Shown here: positions 53,340 to 58,949 of the stretch, piece by piece | Position numbering within the stretch: the first letter of the stretch is position 1 | Layout of the letters: each line of letters begins with the position of its first letter | NCBI GenBank assembly: GCA_910588535.1 | Contig: CAJUOO010000010.1 | Location: 1 to 58,949 of the forward strand | Direction of reading: 5' to 3' | DNA length: 58,949 nt | Origin: an uncultured Lachnospiraceae bacterium | GTDB lineage: Bacteria > Bacillota > Clostridia > Lachnospirales > Lachnospiraceae | The notes under the pieces: generated by a model | What the model was told of the DNA's origin: nothing | Seen by the model: only the letters and a program-made list of their open reading frames with translations | Databases searched by the model: none | Program-made: the position numbers and the translations under genes

Positions 53340-53752
53340 TTTATTTCCAACTGTTGTACTTGAGTCGTTACCCCCCCCCCCCTATAAGCGATCAATCCCC
53401 CTACTTCATCTTTTTTATATTTTTCCCAATATTTATTAATTGTACTTAGTGCTCCATTTGTAAAATAATCATCGTCATCACAGATTACTATAAGTTCCGA
53501 ATCTGCCAGCAAAACACCCTCATTATGTGCAGAAGGCTTCCCTCCATTTTGCTTCCATTTATATTTTATCTGAAGCTTTTTTTCTTCTATAAAACCTTTT
53601 ACTACAGCATCTGTTTCATCTGTTGATCCATCTGCTATAATAATCCATTCAAAATTAATATAATTCTGATTGCATAAGCTTTGATACAGCACTTTTAATT
53701 TATCTGCTCTATTATATGATGGTGTCAACACACTTATTTTTACCTGATCCAT
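53306..53752 (-). CDS. Glycosyltransferase family 2, frameshifted at a G12 tract
   Basis: As sequenced the frame gives 148 residues: LTPSYNRADKLKVLYQSL at the start, ADGSTDETDAVVKGF for donor binding, and the DXD-type VICDDDDYFTNGA near residue 95. After LIAYR the G12 tract shifts the frame and translation ends at MLI. With 10 or 13 G the frame joins the downstream 158-residue part to give about 295-296 residues, the usual length for the family. The encoded fragment lacks the acceptor half and is probably inactive. The start overlaps the EpsG-like gene by 13 bases. Confidence 0.8.
   Translation of the reverse strand: MDQVKISVLTPSYNRADKLKVLYQSLCNQNYINFEWIIIADGSTDETDAVVKGFIEEKKLQIKYKWKQNGGKPSAHNEGVLLADSELIVICDDDDYFTNGALSTINKYWEKYKKDEVGGLIAYRGGGVTTQVQQLEIKCFRRTRYMLI
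53371..53382 (-). repeat. Poly-G tract G12 (phase-variation candidate)
   Basis: Twelve C on the plus strand inside the glycosyltransferase gene. Lengths of 10 or 13 keep one long frame; 11 and 12 stop translation soon after. Confidence 0.8.
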
Positions 53753-54852
53753 TGTCCTAACTCCTTATATTTTACACTCCAGTATATGTTATTATCAAAA
53801 AGTGTTCGCATATTATTGAGAGTTACAAATCGAAAGAAATCTGAATAAATCCAAAATCCCAAAAAAACAATACAAAAGGCTAGCACAATTCTTCTATGAT
53901 TTGAGCTTCTCAGATTTTTTTGATAACACCAATCTACCCCACATAAACTTAACAGTTTTATATTTCTTATCAGGCGATAAAACTGAAACGACATAATACA
54001 TAAGGGAAGGAACAGAACAGACAGCTTATCAATATTGAATAGATTCTTTGCCTTTTCATCTGGTTTATATATCCTGAACTGGTATCCAAAGAAAGTGATT
54101 TCTGCTATTACTGTAATAATTGATAAAAGATATGATACTCCATGTGGTCCAGAGGCTGCCTCATTTGTATAGCCACCTACATAATCTAAAGAAAACATAT
54201 TAATAACTATATCAATAAAAGGCACCCTATAGTTGTTAAGCAATGTCAAAACAGACAATACAACTCCCACAAAAATAATAGTATTTCTCATAAAACGAAT
54301 GATTGATTTTTTCCCTATCAATATAAATAACAGATTGGCTAGCAAAGCAGAATGAAATAAAGCAGAAATTATTACCCCTATTATATATTTTACATTGCCC
54401 TTTCTTGTATTCTCAAACAAAAATGGAAAAGAAAAGAATAATATACACCATCCCAAAAAATTTCTATATTGAATTGTATCCATCATCATCTGATAAGACA
54501 TATAACACGCCAGCACAAAATGTGGATTGACATGCAATCGTTTTATTCCACTAAACAAAAGCAGCAAGGCAAGAAATGTCGCCAGAAACTTAAATCCCCA
54601 AAATGTCAAGTTTAAATTTACGCATAATTTAGACAATACTACATAACCTATATCATCAAACATCATCTCTTTGCCCTCTGCAAATAATTCATAATTATAT
54701 TTATAAGCAAAAATATCGACGCCCTCCGCGTAGCCTGACATAAATATTAATATAAAAACAAAATTAATAAACAACAATGTATTTTTCTTTTTATTATAAA
54801 AACCCAACAAAAAATTAAGTAAAATCAATATCACTAAAATAGCTAGTATCAT
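53740..54852 (-). CDS. EpsG-like polysaccharide polymerase
   Basis: This 370-residue protein has about ten hydrophobic helices and resembles EpsG/Wzy-type polymerases that link repeat units outside the membrane. The N-terminus MILAILVILILLNFLLGF, the segment EGVDIFAYKYNYELFAEGK and the loop CYMSYQMMMDTIQYRNFLGW fit the EpsG family. It lies 9 bases after the previous gene and overlaps the next by 13 bases, so it is part of the tightly packed operon. The polymer chemistry is unknown. Confidence 0.8.
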   Translation of the reverse strand: MILAILVILILLNFLLGFYNKKKNTLLFINFVFILIFMSGYAEGVDIFAYKYNYELFAEGKEMMFDDIGYVVLSKLCVNLNLTFWGFKFLATFLALLLLFSGIKRLHVNPHFVLACYMSYQMMMDTIQYRNFLGWCILFFSFPFLFENTRKGNVKYIIGVIISALFHSALLANLLFILIGKKSIIRFMRNTIIFVGVVLSVLTLLNNYRVPFIDIVINMFSLDYVGGYTNEAASGPHGVSYLLSIITVIAEITFFGYQFRIYKPDEKAKNLFNIDKLSVLFLPLCIMSFQFYRLIRNIKLLSLCGVDWCYQKNLRSSNHRRIVLAFCIVFLGFWIYSDFFRFVTLNNMRTLFDNNIYWSVKYKELGQWIR

Positions 54853-54861
54853 ATAATGTAC

Positions 54862-55782
54862 CTACTCTTCTGCAAATGAGGTTATCCACGTTTCAAATAA
54901 ATATCTATTTAAAAAATCCTGACTATACTCTATATATTTTACATTCATAAAATCTCTAATATTTCTTTTATCTTGCCCTAATACATATATATTTTCCGGT
55001 CTATATATCTCTGACTGCATAATTGCCGCATTATCAGTAATTAACTTTTTTGAAAAAAAGATTGATTCCATCGTTCTCATAGACAACCCAGACTGATCCT
55101 TTTGATTGATCTCTAAAATAGAACGAGATCCTTGGAGCATAGTTAATACTTCCTGATAATCTAATTGCTTTTTCATCCTTCCTGCTGAAATATAATATGG
55201 CTTTGTCGCAACGACATAAAAATATGTCGTCAACTTATTGTACTCTAATTCCTTTTGAATCCTATCAAGCTTATCTGCCCGCCCCTTATCTCTGCCAACA
55301 AACAAAATATCATGCTTATATTCTGTAGAATTTCTCTGCTTTTTTATCTCTATCTCATTTGTGACAAAAAATGTCTCCCTGAACTTCATATTATATTTTT
55401 CACAATCCACTTTATCAAACGACCAAAGCTCACAACATCTTCTGTCTATCCTATCAGGACTTACACAACCACTTACTGGGTCCCAATACCAATATACTAA
55501 CCTGCCCTTATATCCCCTGTTCCTGATCCATTTTGGAATATCCTTGGTAATCTTATTCGCCTGAACAATAATAAGATCATATGTATAAATTTGATCTTTC
55601 CATTTTTCAAAAAACAGTGAAAACCCTGTTCCACATCGAATCGCTGTCTTTCTTAAAATATTTCCGACTAAGCCTTGCCTGATATATGTTGCATCAATAT
55701 GTATTAAATTCTTCTTCGCAATCTCACGTCCCCAGTATTCACTTTTTGACGGCCACAGCATCAATATATTTTTATATTTCAT
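54862..55782 (-). CDS. Probable glycosyltransferase, family not resolved
   Basis: This 306-residue protein has an alternating alpha/beta pattern and a central YKHDILFVGRDKGRADKL near residue 165 and QGSRSILEINQKDQSGLSMR near residue 240, reminiscent of glycosyltransferases with a C-terminal GT-B domain (CgeB-like). No exact family was recognised. The ATG at 55782 follows GAGGTG by 7 bases; a GTG at 55791 would overlap the preceding stop. It lies between GT4 and EpsG genes, which supports a sugar-transfer or modification role. Confidence 0.6.
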   Translation of the reverse strand: MKYKNILMLWPSKSEYWGREIAKKNLIHIDATYIRQGLVGNILRKTAIRCGTGFSLFFEKWKDQIYTYDLIIVQANKITKDIPKWIRNRGYKGRLVYWYWDPVSGCVSPDRIDRRCCELWSFDKVDCEKYNMKFRETFFVTNEIEIKKQRNSTEYKHDILFVGRDKGRADKLDRIQKELEYNKLTTYFYVVATKPYYISAGRMKKQLDYQEVLTMLQGSRSILEINQKDQSGLSMRTMESIFFSKKLITDNAAIMQSEIYRPENIYVLGQDKRNIRDFMNVKYIEYSQDFLNRYLFETWITSFAEE

Positions 55783-55787
55783 TACAG

Positions 55788-56921
55788 TCACCTCACTGTA
55801 ATCCTGTCATCTGCCATTTTCATATAAAATTTACTAAGAAATGACACAATAGCAGTAATATCATATCCATGTCGTCTTAACACCTCTACCGTATCTTCTT
55901 TTATATCCTTATCCAAAAAGTGCTTCATTTCCTTTGCCCATACTGCGGGTGATTGTTTTAATGACATTTTTTTTATAAATTGTGTCATACATACCTCATC
56001 TGTTATGCAGTCGGAAATAATTGTCTTCAGTGATGCTGCCTGAGCCTCAATGGGAACAAGCGGCACGCCCTCATATAGAGAAGGAAATAGCATAATATCA
56101 AAATAATGAAGAAGCTGTGGGACATCCGATCGCTCTCCTAAAAAAATCACACTTTTTTCCAATCCATACTCCTTTATTTTCTTTTCAATATCAGAGCGCT
56201 CTGGACCCATTCCAACTAAAAAAAGCTTAGAAGGATATTTTTTATGAAATTCACGAAAGATTTTAATAATAAAGCTATGATTTTTAACAGGAAGAAATTT
56301 ACCCACATGTCCAACTTTTATAATATCTGCATCTGTGTTAAACTCCTTTCCATACTTTTCTTTTATCTCTTTTGAATTATTACAATACTCGGATACATTC
56401 ACACCATTTTTTAGTATTCTATATCTATTATTCCGTCCGAAACCAAAAATACCAGCCTCACTGGAACATGCTATCTTTTCTGTTGCAAGCATATTAATAA
56501 ACAATCTATTACAATAGTGACCCAATGCACTGACTGGTGAACATGCTTTCGTGCTGTGAATATGCATAATTCTACACTTGATTCTATATCTTTTAGCGAT
56601 TATCAATGGAATAATATAAAACAATGTATTCCCATGTACATGAATAATCTGATATTCCTTGTGCGTTTTAAAAAATTTCTCTGTTTCTATTATATTTCTG
56701 ATAATTTTCTTTGGAAATGGGGCTACTTGATATATCTTTCCTCCCAACTGGTTAATCTGAGATTCATAATATTTTTGATCTGACCGAATGAAAAAATCAA
56801 ATTGAATCTGATTCGTATCCATATTATGATACCAGCTCATAATATCCTTTTCAGCACCTCCAGATCCAATTCCATTAATAATATGTAATATACGTATGGG
56901 GTTTTTCTCTGTTACTGCCAT
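55788..56921 (-). CDS. Glycosyltransferase family 4 (EpsF-like)
   Basis: This 377-residue GT-B enzyme starts with IRILHIINGIGSGGAEKDIM, a typical acceptor-binding GT4 beginning. The donor domain has VGHVGKFLPVKNHSFIIKI near residue 205, and FPSLYEGVPLVPIEAQAASL near residue 285, the E-x7-E motif. It overlaps the previous gene by 10 bases with GAGGAAG before its ATG. It should add one sugar to the growing repeat unit at the membrane surface. Confidence 0.9.
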   Translation of the reverse strand: MAVTEKNPIRILHIINGIGSGGAEKDIMSWYHNMDTNQIQFDFFIRSDQKYYESQINQLGGKIYQVAPFPKKIIRNIIETEKFFKTHKEYQIIHVHGNTLFYIIPLIIAKRYRIKCRIMHIHSTKACSPVSALGHYCNRLFINMLATEKIACSSEAGIFGFGRNNRYRILKNGVNVSEYCNNSKEIKEKYGKEFNTDADIIKVGHVGKFLPVKNHSFIIKIFREFHKKYPSKLFLVGMGPERSDIEKKIKEYGLEKSVIFLGERSDVPQLLHYFDIMLFPSLYEGVPLVPIEAQAASLKTIISDCITDEVCMTQFIKKMSLKQSPAVWAKEMKHFLDKDIKEDTVEVLRRHGYDITAIVSFLSKFYMKMADDRITVR

Positions 56922-58033
56922 AATTCTTCCTCATATAGTTTTCTCATAAGTTTTTGAATATGAATGAGATTGATCTTTTTTCTAATTGAATTATAATTGA
57001 CCTTATAACAATTATGCTGAATATCATCTATTGCTTTATCCAATATTTTCATAACATGATCCACATCTGCTGGGTGAAACAAATATTCTGTCATCAAATC
57101 CCTGTTACCACGTATATCTGAACATGCTACTGGCAGATCACACGCAATCGCCTCCATCAAAGCCATGGATAGCCCCTCCTGTGTGGATGGCAAAACAAAT
57201 AAATCGGCACTCTGGCAAAGTTCTGCTATATCATCTCGATAACCCAAAAATATTATTTGTTCTTCTACACCCAGATCTTCTGCCATTTTCTCAAGCTTTT
57301 CTCTCATCACGCCATACCCACATATCAAATATCTTATATGAGGATTCTTTAATTTTCTAATAGCTTTTATTACAACTTCGTGATTTTTCCGTTTGCTCAA
57401 TTCACCCACTGACAACAACACTATATCTACATCTGTCAATCCAAGCTCTTTTCGTTTTTTATGCACATCAATAATTCCAGAACAAAATTGTTTCATATCC
57501 ACTCCTATACCCGGCAGATATTTTACCTTCTTCGCGTGCAGCCTTTTCTTCGCCAATATATAATCCTCTTTATTAATTACTATCAAAATATCTGTCACTC
57601 TTGATAAAATCTTTTCAATTGGATAATAAATAAGCCAGTTATGTATCGGAGCACCTTTAAAAAAATGAAATCCATGTGCTGTATATATAACCTTTGTTCC
57701 TGACTTACGATACTTCACTGCACATAGACGAGCCAACACCCCACCCATAGGTGTATGACAGTGTACAATATCAAAATGATAGTTCGAAAAAACATCTTTG
57801 AGTTGATGATATGCTCTGATATTCTTAACATGAAAAGGATTTCTCAAAAAGTCAATCTGATGACACAATAAGTTAGCTTCTTTTAATTTCATCTTTTCTT
57901 TCTCACTTGGTGTCAAATTAAAATCGGCCGCTGCATGTACCTCATATCCCATTTTCTGCAATATTTTTGCATTGCTCAATTCAAAGCCTGAAATAAAACC
58001 ACCTACTGTAGCAACAATTAGAGCTCTTTTCAT
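56912..58033 (-). CDS. Glycosyltransferase family 4 (EpsD-like)
   Basis: This 373-residue GT-B enzyme begins VATVGGFISGFELSNAKILQ, close to EpsD-type transferases, and carries VLLSVGELSKRKNHEVVIKA near residue 205 and LPSTQEGLSMALMEAIACD near 280. It is probably an early enzyme that extends the first lipid-linked sugar. The ATGA at 58033-58030 overlaps the stop of the preceding gene, so translation is coupled. Confidence 0.9.
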   Translation of the reverse strand: MKRALIVATVGGFISGFELSNAKILQKMGYEVHAAADFNLTPSEKEKMKLKEANLLCHQIDFLRNPFHVKNIRAYHQLKDVFSNYHFDIVHCHTPMGGVLARLCAVKYRKSGTKVIYTAHGFHFFKGAPIHNWLIYYPIEKILSRVTDILIVINKEDYILAKKRLHAKKVKYLPGIGVDMKQFCSGIIDVHKKRKELGLTDVDIVLLSVGELSKRKNHEVVIKAIRKLKNPHIRYLICGYGVMREKLEKMAEDLGVEEQIIFLGYRDDIAELCQSADLFVLPSTQEGLSMALMEAIACDLPVACSDIRGNRDLMTEYLFHPADVDHVMKILDKAIDDIQHNCYKVNYNSIRKKINLIHIQKLMRKLYEEELWQ

Positions 58034-58836
58034 TTCTTATATCCTTTTCTCTCAGTAAAATAAATAATATCCCATATCCCATCTGGCTCCATTCCATATT
58101 TTTTATGAAACTTTATTGATGCAATATTCTTCTCATCTATCCATGCATAGATGTATCTTCCTCCTGTCTCACTATATTTTTTTAAGCGATTCAGCATCAT
58201 TGCATGGATTATCTTCTTTTCCCCACCATTGTATATTTGATTAATATAAAACCTCTTTGCCTGTTCCTTTACTTGTAGAATAGCTTCTATCTCTTCCTTC
58301 TGATTCCTTTCTATGGTAAACTCTTGCTTTTGTATGGCTTGTCTTACTTCCTCTCTATCAAGCAGTCGACTGATCCTTGTATCAAATACCTTCCACAAGA
58401 TCTGATTGATCTCCTCTGCTTCTTTTTCCTTTGCAACTTGTCCAATATTTGAATCAAAATACTCCATCACTGGTGACTGTTCTCCCAATGCCAACGTACA
58501 ATCCTTTACAGCCACTCTTTTTATTCTTGTCAATACCTGAAACCCCATCTTTTTAAATAGTTCATCCTTCTCTTCTGAGTTTTTTGTTATATATTCCATT
58601 ACATATTCCTGATTATCCAACCTCTTTATTGCCTCTGTTAAATCACATAGATCCAATGTATAATATAATAACCGATTGACCCCATGATCATGCTGCACAA
58701 CAAGCAGCGACTTCTCCGTATGATACCCTTCCACCTCTTCTTCCATAGTATAAAAAAGCCTTTTATAATCATTTGTCTGAACCAACCCGTATCTTTTTAT
58801 GGTCTCCAGATATTTTATTCCTTCTAATTTTTGCAT
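58030..58836 (-). CDS. GNAT-family acyltransferase of the exopolysaccharide operon
   Basis: This 268-residue protein has a GNAT-like C-terminal half: INQIYNGGEKKIIHAMMLNR, then IASIKFHKKYGMEPDG, the usual acetyl-CoA and aromatic end. The N-terminal 120 residues may form a second degenerate GNAT domain. Within an exopolysaccharide operon it could acylate an amino sugar or a sugar nucleotide precursor. It is followed directly by the EpsD-like gene (4-base overlap). Substrate is unknown. Confidence 0.7.
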   Translation of the reverse strand: MQKLEGIKYLETIKRYGLVQTNDYKRLFYTMEEEVEGYHTEKSLLVVQHDHGVNRLLYYTLDLCDLTEAIKRLDNQEYVMEYITKNSEEKDELFKKMGFQVLTRIKRVAVKDCTLALGEQSPVMEYFDSNIGQVAKEKEAEEINQILWKVFDTRISRLLDREEVRQAIQKQEFTIERNQKEEIEAILQVKEQAKRFYINQIYNGGEKKIIHAMMLNRLKKYSETGGRYIYAWIDEKNIASIKFHKKYGMEPDGIWDIIYFTERKGYKK

Positions 58837-58860
58837 GATACTCTAACCTACTCCACCACT

Positions 58861-58949
58861 TTACGCAACCAACAGCTCAAACACTCTCCACCCCCCTGCA
58901 TAGAATTCCACACACTCCTCTGTTTCTTCCAGCCTGTCTTCCTTCTCCC
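58861..58949 (-). CDS. Partial open frame running off the right edge
   Basis: On the minus strand an open frame of 28 codons ends in TAA at 58863-58861, 24 bases before the acyltransferase start, and remains open to the window edge. The last residues read EETEECVEFYAGGWRVFELL. No family can be named from this end. Spacing suggests it is the upstream gene of the exopolysaccharide operon. Confidence 0.4.
   Translation of the reverse strand, partial: EKEDRLEETEECVEFYAGGWRVFELLVA

Noticed and set aside
58891..58896. C6 run as a third phase-variable tract
   Set aside because: Six bases is within the normal range for this sequence and the surrounding gene is only partly visible.
1..58949. CRISPR array, rRNA or tRNA genes
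   Set aside because: No regularly spaced short repeats, no rRNA signatures and no tRNA T-loop pattern were seen on either strand.

Overview
The window looks like a chromosomal segment of a low-GC, strictly anaerobic, spore-forming Clostridia, most likely a gut-type Lachnospiraceae. Reasons: a three-gene [FeFe] hydrogenase of the NuoE/NuoF/HydA type, PerR with a reverse rubrerythrin, SpoIIR and a SipL-like LysM protein, LplA/LplB/YtcP-type sugar ABC transport, and Gram-positive AGGAGG ribosome binding sites. No rRNA, tRNA or CRISPR array was seen.

Layout. 1-3.4 kb: rhamnogalacturonan-acetylesterase-like enzyme and a solitary AAA ATPase with a DUF4143-like end. 3.5-9.2 kb: anaerobic redox block (hydC-hydB-hydA, perR, rubrerythrin); perR and the rubrerythrin gene carry matching palindromic operators on strong promoters. 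9.2-11.8 kb: apparently foreign methionyl-tRNA-synthetase-like gene behind a leader with a 30-codon ORF and an intrinsic terminator. 11.8-20.3 kb: arginine biosynthesis, with argC-argJ-argB-argD on the minus strand (possibly running on into a lipoprotein and a DegV gene) and divergent argG; both promoters have an ARG-box-like sequence over the -35. 20.4-28.7 kb: sugar ABC transporter with its membrane AraC-type regulator, then a large polytopic membrane protein. 28.7-29.5 kb: non-coding stretch with two inverted copies of one structured repeat family and a piece of a second. 29.6-31.3 kb: AraC regulator and a GyrI-like protein. 31.4-43.2 kb: housekeeping and sporulation genes (cls, murI, ddl, spoIIR, ispE, cutC, sipL-like) mixed with unknowns. 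43.3-45.5 kb: decayed patch with a truncated acetyltransferase, an IS3-family remnant, a broken radical-SAM gene and an HxlR relic. 45.6-49.1 kb: hybrid histidine kinase. 49.3 kb to the right edge: a minus-strand exopolysaccharide operon (acyltransferase, several glycosyltransferases, EpsG-like polymerase, Wzx flippase) ending in a strong terminator.

Most notable observations: (i) two adjacent family-2 glycosyltransferase genes each contain a long poly-G tract (12 and 10 G on the coding strand) at which the frame breaks, and changing tract length restores one long frame, which is the signature of phase variation; the restored frames overlap the next gene's start, so switching may also affect downstream translation. 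(ii) A repeat family of about 140 bp (28775-28914, 29352-29491, 1-50, and a divergent copy at 7751-7884) keeps its internal blocks while its outer stem changes sequence and stays paired, with G-U wobbles that favour one strand, suggesting a structured RNA or a hairpin mobile element. (iii) The synthetase-like protein has a degraded KMSKS loop and attenuator-style leader.
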